Shown in pieces: positions 37,589-45,512 of a stretch of DNA of 64,000 nucleotides. The DNA comes from Roseibacterium elongatum DSM 19469. Its GTDB lineage: Bacteria > Pseudomonadota > Alphaproteobacteria > Rhodobacterales > Rhodobacteraceae. The DNA is taken from positions 630,001-694,000 of the forward strand of contig NZ_CP004372.1 in the NCBI RefSeq assembly GCF_000590925.1, given 5' to 3'. Position numbers and translations under genes: made by a program. The first letter of the stretch is position 1. Each line of letters opens with the position of its first letter. Under the pieces are notes generated by a model. The model had not been told where the DNA came from. It saw only the letters and a program-made list of their open reading frames with translations, and did not search any database.

Positions 37589-38043
37589 TGGATCCGACCG
37601 CGACCCGGACGCAGTTCACATCGACCACCGTGTTGGAGGATGGCGAGGCGATCGTCGCGTCGTTTCAGGGCGACCGGGCCACCTATTGGCGCGAACATGC
37701 ATGGCTGGCCGCCATCGCGATGGCCGCGGGCATGGGCCTCCTTTGGGCGATGGGCAATCCGCATGTCTGGACCGGGGCGATCGGGGGTCTGGCCGCCATC
37801 GCGGTGCGGGGCCTCTACCTGGCCTCGGACGAGACCAAGATGCGCTGGGACCTGACCGATCGGCGCCTGCTGGGGCCGGGGCCGCGGGTGATCTGGCTGC
37901 GCGATGTCGAAACAGTGCGCAGCATCTTTTCCGCCGTTCAGGTGGTGACGCGGTCGGGCGACAAGTACCTGCTGAAATACCAGCCTGACACGGAACGCGT
38001 GATTGCCGATATCGACGGGGCACGGGCGCGGAGGGGCGTATGA
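37588..38043 (+). CDS. Membrane protein with a PH-like C-terminal domain
   Basis: A 151-residue protein: an N-terminal soluble stretch, two hydrophobic helices (AWLAAIAMAAGMGLLWAMG and WTGAIGGLAAIAVRGLYLA), then MRWDLTDRRLLGPGPRVIWL, RDVETVRSIFSAVQVVTRSG and YLLKYQPD. The strand pattern (LTDRRLLGPGPRVIWLRDVE) is like bacterial PH/YdbS-type domains. It is a relative of the next gene, with the same TM-then-LTDR layout. Coupled by one-base overlap to the gene before and four-base overlap to the one after. Confidence 0.7.
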   Translation: MDPTATRTQFTSTTVLEDGEAIVASFQGDRATYWREHAWLAAIAMAAGMGLLWAMGNPHVWTGAIGGLAAIAVRGLYLASDETKMRWDLTDRRLLGPGPRVIWLRDVETVRSIFSAVQVVTRSGDKYLLKYQPDTERVIADIDGARARRGV

Positions 38044-38618
38044 GCACCACCGCCGGATGGGACGGTCTGCTGTCCAAGGGCGAGACACTGGTCTGGCAAG
38101 GGCAGCCCGAAAGCGGTGTGGACTGGGCGCGCCTGTTCCATCCCCTCACCCTGATGGGCGTCATCTTTACCGGCTTCTCGATCTTCTGGATCGGTGCGGC
38201 CATGTCGATCCTCGATAACGGGCCGGGTGGCATCTGGATGCTCTTTCCGCTTTTCGGTGTGCCGTTCCTGCTGATCGGTCTTTACATGCTGGTCGGGCGG
38301 CTGCTGGTCGATGCCTACATCCGGTCTCATACCTGGTACACGCTGACCGATCGCACCGCCTTCATTGCCGTGGACATGCCCGGGCGCAAATGGCTGGACA
38401 GCTATCCGTTGCGCGACATGGACATGCTGCGGCTCGAGGATGGCATCCCCGGCAGCATCGTCTTCGGACAAACCGACCGACGGCACGGCACCGGCGCAGG
38501 CGCGCACGCCACACCGCGCCAGGTCGGGTTTCATCGCATCACCTACGCGCGCGAACTGTATGGCCAGATGCGGCAGTTGCGCCAGGCACTGCGCAGGCAA
38601 GGGAGCGGGACGGAATGA
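38040..38618 (+). CDS. Membrane protein with a PH-like C-terminal domain (paralogue of the previous gene)
   Basis: A 192-residue protein with WQGQPESGVDWARLFHPLTL at the N-terminus, two helices (GVIFTGFSIFWIGAAMSIL and MLFPLFGVPFLLIGLYMLVG) and then TWYTLTDRTAFIAVDMPGRK and LDSYPLRDMDMLRLEDGIPG. The WQGQP opening and YxLTDR strand are common to bacterial PH-like membrane proteins. ATGA overlaps both the previous and the following gene, so it belongs to the coupled pyrB chain. No function can be assigned. Confidence 0.7.
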   Translation: MSTTAGWDGLLSKGETLVWQGQPESGVDWARLFHPLTLMGVIFTGFSIFWIGAAMSILDNGPGGIWMLFPLFGVPFLLIGLYMLVGRLLVDAYIRSHTWYTLTDRTAFIAVDMPGRKWLDSYPLRDMDMLRLEDGIPGSIVFGQTDRRHGTGAGAHATPRQVGFHRITYARELYGQMRQLRQALRRQGSGTE

Positions 38619-39892
38619 GCGAGCAACTGCTCAGAAACGCACGGCTGATCGACCCCGAGGCCGGGACCGAGACACGCGGTTGGCTGCGCCTGTCGGCCGG
38701 TCGCATCGTGGCCACCGGCGCAGGGGCGGCGGAGGGCGGCATCGACTGCCACGGGATGTGCCTTGCGCCCGGCATCGTCGATGTCGGCGTCAAGGTCGGC
38801 GAACCCGGCGAACGCCACAAGGAAGGGTTCCGCAGCGCCGGACGTGCCGCGGCTGCCGGGGGTGTCACGACGATGGTGACCCGGCCCGACACCCTGACAC
38901 CCATCGACACCCCCGAAGTACTGGAATTCGTGACCCGCCGCGCGCATGACCGGACGCCGATCAGGGTGCGCCCGATGGCGGCGCTGACCCGCGCCCGCGC
39001 GGGGCGCGAGATGACCGAGATCGGGTTTCTGCTGGATGCCGGCGCGGTGGCCTTTTCCGATGGCGATGCGGTTTGCGAAGACACCCGTGTGCTGTCGCGC
39101 TGCATGACCTATGCGCGCGGCTTGGGGGCGCTGATAGTGGGCCATCCGCAGGATCCGGGCCTGAGCGGGGGCGCGGCCGTGACTGGGGGCAAGTTCGCCG
39201 CGCTGCGCGGGCTGCCCGCCGCGCCGACCATGGCCGAACGCCTGGGGCTGGAGCGTGACCTCGCGCTGGTCGAAATGACCGGTGTCGCCTATCACGCGGA
39301 CCAGATCTCGACGGCGGTGTCGCTGCCGGCCCTGCAACGTGCGAACGCGGCGGGGCTGGACGTGACGGCGGGCGTTTCGATCCATCACCTGACATTGAAC
39401 GAACTGGATGTGGGCGATTTCCGCACCTTCTTCAAACTCAAGCCGCCGCTTCGCTCCGAGGAGGATCGCCTCGCCATGATCGGTGCCGTGGCAGACGGCG
39501 ATATCGACATCATCTGTTCCATGCATACCCCGCAGGACGAAGAGTCAAAGCGCCTGCCGTTCGAGGCCGCAGCCTCGGGCGCGGTCGGTCTGGAAACCCT
39601 GCTGCCGGCGGCCATGCGGCTCTATCATGCGGGCCATCTGAGCCTGCCGGCCCTGTTTCGCGCCATGTCGCTGAACCCCGCCCGTCGCTTCGGGCTTGAG
39701 GGCGGGCGCCTGTCGGCCGGGTCGCTGGCCGATCTGGTCCTGTTCGACCCGGATGCGCCCTTCATCCTCGACCGTTCGACCCTGCGGTCGAAATCGAAAA
39801 ACACCCCCTTCGACCTGACCCGGATGGAGGGGCGCGTCCACCGCACATGGGTGGGCGGCGACACCGTATTCGACCTGGAGGCGCTGGCATGA
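38615..39892 (+). CDS. Dihydroorotase homologue lacking metal ligands (PyrC' type)
   Basis: A 425-residue amidohydrolase-fold protein of the dihydroorotase family. The first metal motif DxHxHxREPG is replaced by DVGVKVGEPG (residues 56-65: both His and the Arg are lost) and ATDHAPH by CSMHTPQ. A HP-containing loop (GHPQDPG) and SIHHLTLNE remain. Loss of HxH should prevent zinc binding, so this is best read as a non-catalytic PyrC' that assembles with PyrB, a known arrangement in pseudomonads. A true dihydroorotase must be encoded elsewhere. Overlaps plsY by four bases. Confidence 0.85.
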   Translation: MSEQLLRNARLIDPEAGTETRGWLRLSAGRIVATGAGAAEGGIDCHGMCLAPGIVDVGVKVGEPGERHKEGFRSAGRAAAAGGVTTMVTRPDTLTPIDTPEVLEFVTRRAHDRTPIRVRPMAALTRARAGREMTEIGFLLDAGAVAFSDGDAVCEDTRVLSRCMTYARGLGALIVGHPQDPGLSGGAAVTGGKFAALRGLPAAPTMAERLGLERDLALVEMTGVAYHADQISTAVSLPALQRANAAGLDVTAGVSIHHLTLNELDVGDFRTFFKLKPPLRSEEDRLAMIGAVADGDIDIICSMHTPQDEESKRLPFEAAASGAVGLETLLPAAMRLYHAGHLSLPALFRAMSLNPARRFGLEGGRLSAGSLADLVLFDPDAPFILDRSTLRSKSKNTPFDLTRMEGRVHRTWVGGDTVFDLEALA

Positions 39893-40503
39893 TCCCGGCA
39901 TTGGAAACCCCCGTCCTGCTGCTGGGTGTGGTGGCCGTGGCGGCCTATCTGCTCGGGTCCGTTCCCTTCGGCATCGTGATGGCGCGTCTCTTCGGGCTTG
40001 GCGATCTGCGCAAGATCGGGTCGGGCAATATCGGCGCTACGAACGTGCTGCGCACCGGCAATAAACTGGCCGCGTTCCTGACACTGGTGCTGGACGCGGG
40101 CAAAGGCGCCATCGCGGTGCTGATCGCCCGCGCCCTCCTGGCCGAGGATGCCGCGCAAATCGCCGGGTTCGCGGCGTTCTTCGGGCATTGCTTTCCGATC
40201 TTACTGCGCTTTGCGGGCGGCAAGGGGGTGGCGACCTTCATCGGCACCCTTCTGGCCCTCGCCTGGCCCGTGGGGCTTGCGGCCTGTGCCACATGGCTTT
40301 TGGTGGCCGCGGTCTTTCGCTACTCGTCGCTGGCCGCCCTGGTGGCGGCGGTTGCCTCGCCCGTCCTGGCCTACCTGCTGGGGCATGGCGAGATGTCGCT
40401 TCTATGCATCTTGTTGGCGGGGCTGATCCTGATCCGTCATCACGAAAATATCGCCCGTCTCAGGGCTGGAACCGAATCGCGCATCGGCAGAAAGTCGACG
40501 TGA
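39889..40503 (+). CDS. plsY: Glycerol-3-phosphate acyltransferase PlsY
   Basis: Membrane acyltransferase that uses acyl-phosphate to acylate glycerol-3-phosphate in phospholipid synthesis. The 204-residue protein shows the family motifs YLLGSVPFGIVMARLFGLGD, GSGNIGATNVLRTGN, HCFPILLRFAGGKGVATF and a late ILIRHHENIARL. ATG 39889 overlaps the pyrC' stop by four bases; it closes the pyrB run. Length is normal. Confidence 0.95.
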   Translation: MIPALETPVLLLGVVAVAAYLLGSVPFGIVMARLFGLGDLRKIGSGNIGATNVLRTGNKLAAFLTLVLDAGKGAIAVLIARALLAEDAAQIAGFAAFFGHCFPILLRFAGGKGVATFIGTLLALAWPVGLAACATWLLVAAVFRYSSLAALVAAVASPVLAYLLGHGEMSLLCILLAGLILIRHHENIARLRAGTESRIGRKST

Positions 40504-40542
40504 GCGGCACATCATGGGCCACCCGCGCGAAAGGAGCTCACC

Positions 40543-40941
40543 ATGGATTTTCAGACAGCCGTCCGCACCGTTCTTGGCAAATACGCGGTCTTCACCGGAC
40601 GGGCGCAGAGATCGGAATTCTGGTGGTTCGCCCTGTTCAATTTCATCGCCTCTGCAGTGCTGCAGATCCTTGACCGGGCCCTGTTCGGATGGATGGTGAA
40701 TGGGCAGGATGTCGGCGTCCTGGCGCCCATCTACGCGCTTGCGGTTCTGTTGCCCAGCCTTGCCGTTGGCGCCCGGCGGCTGCACGATACCGACCGCAGC
40801 GGCTGGTGGCTGCTGCTTGGGTTGATCCCGGTATTGGGCGCGCTGGTGCTGATCTGGTTCTTCATCCAGAAGGGCACGGCGGGCACGAACCAGTTCGGAC
40901 CCGATCCCCTGCCGGACCATGGCGAGGGCGCCGCGCACTGA
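40543..40941 (+). CDS. DUF805 membrane protein
   Basis: A 132-residue protein with the family layout: FTGRAQRSEFWWFALFNFIA before helix 1, three to four helices, the ARRLHDTDRSGWWLLLGLIP motif and the NQFGPDP end. Role unknown in general. An RBS AAGGAG precedes ATG 40543. A second DUF805 gene follows 156 nt downstream on the same strand and is a diverged paralogue. Confidence 0.9.
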   Translation: MDFQTAVRTVLGKYAVFTGRAQRSEFWWFALFNFIASAVLQILDRALFGWMVNGQDVGVLAPIYALAVLLPSLAVGARRLHDTDRSGWWLLLGLIPVLGALVLIWFFIQKGTAGTNQFGPDPLPDHGEGAAH

Positions 40942-41097
40942 TCTTTGCCGGCGCAGAGGCCTGCGCATCTTTCCACAGGTTCGTTGCAACGCGGCGAACC
41001 ATTTCAGATCGTCGCCCCACTGACGTCACGCTTCGGCCACGATGTCCCGTCAGCCTGCGCCCGGATCGAGGTTGCAGCCGTACAGAGGACAGGCGTG

Positions 41098-41802
41098 ATG
41101 GGCCCATTGACTGCCGTAGGAAGATGCTACGCCAACACGCTCAACTTCAGCGGTCGGGCACGGCGCGCCGAGTACTGGTGGTTTGCCCTGTTCCTGTTCA
41201 TCGCGGGAACGGCGATCCAGTTCGGCCTGGGCGTCTATTTTGCGCGCGATCCCGCCTTTGCGCTGGCACTGTCCGATCCTGCGATGGCGCAGATGTGGCT
41301 GACCCGTGGGAATGACATGCTGTATGTCGCGGCCTGGGCCTATGCCGGCTACCTGCTGTTCGCCTGGTTGCCGCAACTGTCCGTCACGGTGCGGCGCCTG
41401 CATGACACCAATCGCAGCGGCTGGTACATTCTGATGCCGACGCTGGTGACCATCCTCTCGGTTTTTGCCGCGATCCTGCTTGGCCCGATGCTGGGCGGGG
41501 TCGAGGCCGCGCTGCCCCTGATCCTGATGGCGGCCACCGCCCCCCTTCTGTCGATGATCTGGTTCCTGGTCGTGCTGTGCCTGCCCGGCACCCAAGGCAA
41601 CAACCGCTTTGGCCCCGACCCGGCACCCGAAAGGCCGCGTAACCCGCCGGCGCATCCGGCCTTCGCCCGCACCCTGCCAGACGAGGTGAAAACGGCGGTG
41701 CAGGCGCGCAACCGCTCTGAATTTCAGGAATACTATCGCACCCGCGTCGCGCCGGCGATCCAGCAGAACAAGACCGCCCGCCAGTCAGCCGCGCCTCAAT
41801 AG
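41098..41802 (+). CDS. DUF805 membrane protein with C-terminal extension
   Basis: A 234-residue DUF805 protein: SGRARRAEYWWFALFLFIAG, four helices, VRRLHDTNRSGWYILMPTLV and NNRFGPDPAP. Compared with its neighbour (132 residues) it has a long first loop and an extra soluble ~65-residue tail (HPAFARTLPDEVKTAVQARN) of unknown role. ATG 41098 was chosen with AGAGGAC upstream; the frame is open further 5' but shows no family sequence. It overlaps the convergent gshA gene by seven bases. Confidence 0.88.
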   Translation: MGPLTAVGRCYANTLNFSGRARRAEYWWFALFLFIAGTAIQFGLGVYFARDPAFALALSDPAMAQMWLTRGNDMLYVAAWAYAGYLLFAWLPQLSVTVRRLHDTNRSGWYILMPTLVTILSVFAAILLGPMLGGVEAALPLILMAATAPLLSMIWFLVVLCLPGTQGNNRFGPDPAPERPRNPPAHPAFARTLPDEVKTAVQARNRSEFQEYYRTRVAPAIQQNKTARQSAAPQ

Positions 41803-43166
41803 CTGAATTCGCCGTAAATCCGGTCGAGATCGCCATTCCACGCGCCATGATAGAGGGCCAGCAACTCGTCCGCGGGCACTTGGCCGGTTTCGACACTGTC
41901 CTTCAGGGCAGACAGGAAATGCGTCTCGTCCGGAACCAGGCCGCCGGCACCGGGACGGGCCCGCGCCTTCAGGCCGTCCTCCGCGATGGCCAGAACCTCG
42001 CGTGCGAGGTCATGCATCTTGATGTCGCCCACCTGCGCATCCAGGGCCTCGACCGAGGCCGCGACGCGCAGCGCCTCGCGCGTTTCGGCATCCCAGCCCT
42101 TGACCAGATCCCAGGCGGCATCCAGCGCGGATTGGTCATAGGTCAAACCGACCCAAAGGGCGGGCAGCGCACAAAGCCGCCGCCACGGGCCGCCATCGGC
42201 GCCGCGCATCTCGATGAACTTCTTGATCCGCGCCTCGGGGAAGATCGTGGTCAAGTGGTCGGCCCAGTCGCTGAGCGTCGGTACTTCACCCGGCAGAGCC
42301 GGCAATTCGCCGCGCAGGAAGTCGCGGAAGGATTGCCCGAGCGCGTCGATATACCTGCCGTCGCGATAGACGAAATACATCGGCACATCGAGCGCGTAAT
42401 CGACCCAAGCTTCGAACCCGAACCCGTCTTCGAAGACAAAGGGCAGCGTGCCGGTACGATCGGCATCGAGGTCGCGCCAGACGCGGCTGCGCCATGACTT
42501 GTGACCGTTGGGTTGCCCGTCGATGAAGGGTGAATTGGCAAACAGCGCGGTGGCCACAGGCTGCAGCGCCAGCGCCACGCGCAGCTTTTGCACCATGTCG
42601 GCCTCGGACGCGAAGTCGAGGTTCACCTGCACGGTGCAGGTCCGGTACATCATGGTCTTTCCAAGGGTGCCGACGCGGTCCATGTAATCCGTCATCAGGC
42701 GATATCGCCCCTTGGGCATCATGGGCATGTCCTCGTGACGCCAGATCGGCGCGGCCCCAAGCCCGATGAAGCCGATATCGAGGTCGTCGGCAACGGCGCG
42801 CACCTCGCGCAGATGCTCGTTCACCTCGTCACAGGTCTGATGGATGGTTTCAAGCGGCGCGCCGGACAGTTCCAACTGCCCGCCCGGTTCCAGGCTGATA
42901 TTCGCACCATCAAGTTCCAGCCCGATGATGTTGTCGCCTTCGAGGATCGGGGACCAGCCGAACCGGTCGCGCAGACCTTCGAGCATCGCCTTGATCGAGC
43001 GTGGACCGTCATAGGGCAGCGGCGCGTGCGTATCCTGGGTATAGCCGAACTTTTCGTGCTCGGTTCCGATGCGCCAGTCCTGCTTGGGCTTGCACCCCGA
43101 CGCCAGGTATTCAGCCAGTTGTTCGTGGCGTTCGATCGGACCGCCGCCTGATTGGGGAATGGACAT
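41796..43166 (-). CDS. gshA: Glutamate-cysteine ligase
   Basis: First enzyme of glutathione synthesis, joining Glu and Cys with ATP. The 456-residue protein is the plant/alphaproteobacterial (GCS2) type, marked by WRIGTEHEKFGYTQ, ANISLEPGGQLELSGAP, MMYRTCTVQVNLDFASEADM and FIEMRGADGGPW. ATG 43166 gives MSIPQSGGGPIERHEQLAEY. It converges on the second DUF805 gene and lies 56 nt downstream of the small membrane-protein gene at 43223. Confidence 0.94.
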   Translation of the reverse strand: MSIPQSGGGPIERHEQLAEYLASGCKPKQDWRIGTEHEKFGYTQDTHAPLPYDGPRSIKAMLEGLRDRFGWSPILEGDNIIGLELDGANISLEPGGQLELSGAPLETIHQTCDEVNEHLREVRAVADDLDIGFIGLGAAPIWRHEDMPMMPKGRYRLMTDYMDRVGTLGKTMMYRTCTVQVNLDFASEADMVQKLRVALALQPVATALFANSPFIDGQPNGHKSWRSRVWRDLDADRTGTLPFVFEDGFGFEAWVDYALDVPMYFVYRDGRYIDALGQSFRDFLRGELPALPGEVPTLSDWADHLTTIFPEARIKKFIEMRGADGGPWRRLCALPALWVGLTYDQSALDAAWDLVKGWDAETREALRVAASVEALDAQVGDIKMHDLAREVLAIAEDGLKARARPGAGGLVPDETHFLSALKDSVETGQVPADELLALYHGAWNGDLDRIYGEFSY

Positions 43167-43222
43167 CTGGGGCGCTCCGGGCCTGTTGCTCGCGTCAGGA
43201 CCCGACAGGTGGCCCGACCGGG

Positions 43223-43744
43223 TTACCGTGTCAAGGCCGCAGGCTGTGCCCGTGCCCACAACCGATGAGTCCCGCTGTCGGTTTTTTCCAGAACGGAAAG
43301 AACCCGTTGCGCGGAAAGCCCCGGCAGGGCGGTGAAGGCATCGAACAGGGCGTCGCCGCCCTTGGCATTGACCGGGATGGTCAGCACCTGCGCGCCTTCG
43401 ACCAGCACCCAGGTCCCGTGCCCGTCCGCGGCCCGACGCAGGGAAATCAGGTTGAGCTCGTCCAATGCTACGGCGCCGCCATGCACCGGCCCCATGTACA
43501 GGATCCGGCGCTCGTCAACCTGAACGACGCCCGGCCCATCGCCCAAGGCCGCGAAACGCGCCCGTCGGATCGCCGGGACCAGCGCCGCCACCGCCGCCAC
43601 CGCAAGCAGCAGACCGAAGCCGCGTAGAATCGGCCCGGGATCCGTTGCGATCCAAAGGCCGAGCAGACCCACGGCCAGCACCACGATCACCTCGCGCCAG
43701 CGTTTCAGCGCGGCCATGGCCTCGGGGCGGAGAAACCCGTTCAT
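43223..43744 (-). CDS. Membrane protein of unknown function
   Basis: A 173-residue protein: a basic N-terminus, two helices (WREVIVVLAVGLLGLWIATD, RGFGLLLAVAAVAALVPAI) and then a soluble beta-rich part (GVVQVDERRILYMGPVHGG, ALDELNLISLRRAADGHG). I see no known family. Its ATG overlaps the rsmE stop by four bases (ATGA), so it is expressed together with rsmE and possibly gshA. Conserved-hypothetical type. Confidence 0.75.
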   Translation of the reverse strand: MNGFLRPEAMAALKRWREVIVVLAVGLLGLWIATDPGPILRGFGLLLAVAAVAALVPAIRRARFAALGDGPGVVQVDERRILYMGPVHGGAVALDELNLISLRRAADGHGTWVLVEGAQVLTIPVNAKGGDALFDAFTALPGLSAQRVLSVLEKTDSGTHRLWARAQPAALTR

Positions 43745-44469
43745 CGCCAATCCCCCCGCTCGGCCTGCCACAGGGTCAGCGCTGCAGCCGCCGCCGTGTC
43801 GGCGCGCAGGATCCGCGGGCCGAGTGATATCGAGGTCACGAAGGGCAGACTGCGCAAACGGTCACGCTCGGCCGGGGAAAATCCCCCTTCGGGCCCGATC
43901 AGGATCGCCCATTTCGCGGCATCGGGTGCGGCGCTCAGGGCGTCTTTCGCACCGACGAGGGATTCGTCGGCGAAAATCAGATGTCGATCTTCGGGCCAGT
44001 CGGCCAGAACCTCGGACAGTTTTCGCAGGTCATCGACGGGCGGCACATAGGTGCCGAGACATTGCTCGGCCGCTTCGACCGCATGGGCCTGAAGGCGATC
44101 CTGGCGGATACGCTCGGCATTGGTGTGGTCGGTTTGAACCGGGCAGATGCGGGCCGCACCCAGTTCGGCGGCCTTTTCGACGATGAAATCGGTGCGCGCC
44201 TTCTTGATCGGGGCAAAGAGCAGCCAAAGGTCCGGCGGCGCCTGCTGGGGCGCGGTTTGCGTGACGCAGTCCAATGCGCCGCTGCGTTTGCCCGCCTGCA
44301 CCACGACGGCGCGCCATTCCCCATCCTGACCGTTGAACAGCGCCACCTCAGCCCCTTCCGAAAGGCGCATGACATTGAACAGATAGTTGGCCTGTTCCCG
44401 CGACAGGGGGACCGTTTGCCCCCGGCCCAGTGGGTGATCTACAAAGAGACGTATCTTGGGACGCGACAT
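43741..44469 (-). CDS. rsmE: 16S rRNA (uracil(1498)-N3)-methyltransferase
   Basis: SPOUT-fold methyltransferase, 242 residues, acting on the small-subunit rRNA. Motifs are the N-terminal PUA-like part (HPLGRGQTVPLSREQANYLF, then NVMRLSEGAEVALFNG), KKARTDFIVEKAAELGAARI and the knot region LIGPEGGFSPAERDRLR and SLGPRILRADTAA. It diverges from ubiA, with just 12 nt between the starts at 44469 and 44482. Downstream it overlaps the membrane-protein gene. Confidence 0.95.
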   Translation of the reverse strand: MSRPKIRLFVDHPLGRGQTVPLSREQANYLFNVMRLSEGAEVALFNGQDGEWRAVVVQAGKRSGALDCVTQTAPQQAPPDLWLLFAPIKKARTDFIVEKAAELGAARICPVQTDHTNAERIRQDRLQAHAVEAAEQCLGTYVPPVDDLRKLSEVLADWPEDRHLIFADESLVGAKDALSAAPDAAKWAILIGPEGGFSPAERDRLRSLPFVTSISLGPRILRADTAAAAALTLWQAERGDWR

Positions 44470-44481
44470 GGGGCGCAGATT

Positions 44482-45447
44482 ATGAGCGAGGCGCAGGAAA
44501 CGCCAGAGGGGCAAGTGGCCGATGCGGTCCGCGGAAACTGGGTCGACAATCTGGCGCCCGCGCCGGCGCGGCCCTATCTGCGGCTCAGCCGGGCCGACCG
44601 GCCTATCGGGACATGGCTGCTCTTGCTGCCCTGCTGGTGGGGTGTGATGCTGGCCGCAGCTGCCGATCCGGCGGGGCCGAACTGGTTCGATCTGTGGATC
44701 GTCCTGGGCTGTGCCATCGGCGCCTTTTTGATGCGCGGGGCCGGCTGCACCTGGAACGACATCACAGACCGCGATTTCGACGCCGCCGTCGCAAGGACGA
44801 AATCGCGGCCGATCCCGTCGGGGCAAGTCACGCCGAAAATGGCCTTTGCCTGGCTGGTGGCGCAGTCCTTGATCGCCTTCCTGATCCTTGTGACCTTCAA
44901 TGCGAACGCGATCCTTTTGGGTCTCCTGTCGCTGTTGCCGGTCGCCGTCTACCCGTTTGCCAAGCGCTTTACATGGTGGCCGCAGGTCTTTCTGGGGCTG
45001 GCGTTCAACTGGGGCGCGCTGCTGGCCTGGACGGCGCATACAGGCAGTTTGGGTCTGCCGGCCATCCTGCTTTATCTGGGCGGCATCGCCTGGACACTGT
45101 TCTACGACACGATCTACGCCCATCAGGACAAGGAAGACGATGCCCTGATCGGCGTGAAGTCCACCGCGCGCCTCTTCGGCGATCGCACGCGGGGGTGGTT
45201 GCGCGGATTCCTTGTGGCCACGGTCGTGTTGATGATGGCGGCCGCGCTGGTGGCGCTCGTGCCCGGCGGTGATATCCTGTCGCTGGTGATCGCGATTGCC
45301 GGGGTCTGGGCCATGGGCTGGCACATGGCCTGGCAACTGCAGCGCCTTGACATCGACGACGGCGACAGGTGCCTGATGCTGTTCCGCTCGAACCGCGACA
45401 CCGGGCTGTTGCCTGCGCTGTTTTTTGCCGTTGCGGCCCTCGTCTGA
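44482..45447 (+). CDS. ubiA: 4-hydroxybenzoate octaprenyltransferase
   Basis: Membrane prenyltransferase of ubiquinone synthesis. The 321-residue protein has about nine helices. The two aspartate-rich motifs are NDITDRDFDAAVARTKSRPI and YAHQDKEDDALIGVKSTARL, which bind Mg-prenyl diphosphate. An N-terminal ~35-residue soluble leader (MSEAQETPEGQVADAVRGNW) precedes the first helix. coq9 is at 21.5 kb, so ubiquinone genes here are scattered. The start is set by the short gap to rsmE. Confidence 0.95.
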   Translation: MSEAQETPEGQVADAVRGNWVDNLAPAPARPYLRLSRADRPIGTWLLLLPCWWGVMLAAAADPAGPNWFDLWIVLGCAIGAFLMRGAGCTWNDITDRDFDAAVARTKSRPIPSGQVTPKMAFAWLVAQSLIAFLILVTFNANAILLGLLSLLPVAVYPFAKRFTWWPQVFLGLAFNWGALLAWTAHTGSLGLPAILLYLGGIAWTLFYDTIYAHQDKEDDALIGVKSTARLFGDRTRGWLRGFLVATVVLMMAAALVALVPGGDILSLVIAIAGVWAMGWHMAWQLQRLDIDDGDRCLMLFRSNRDTGLLPALFFAVAALV

Positions 45448-45512
45448 TTGAACAAACCGACCCAAGCCTGTAGGGCCAGCGCAACCGGATGGATACGGAT
45501 GACCCGCCACCC

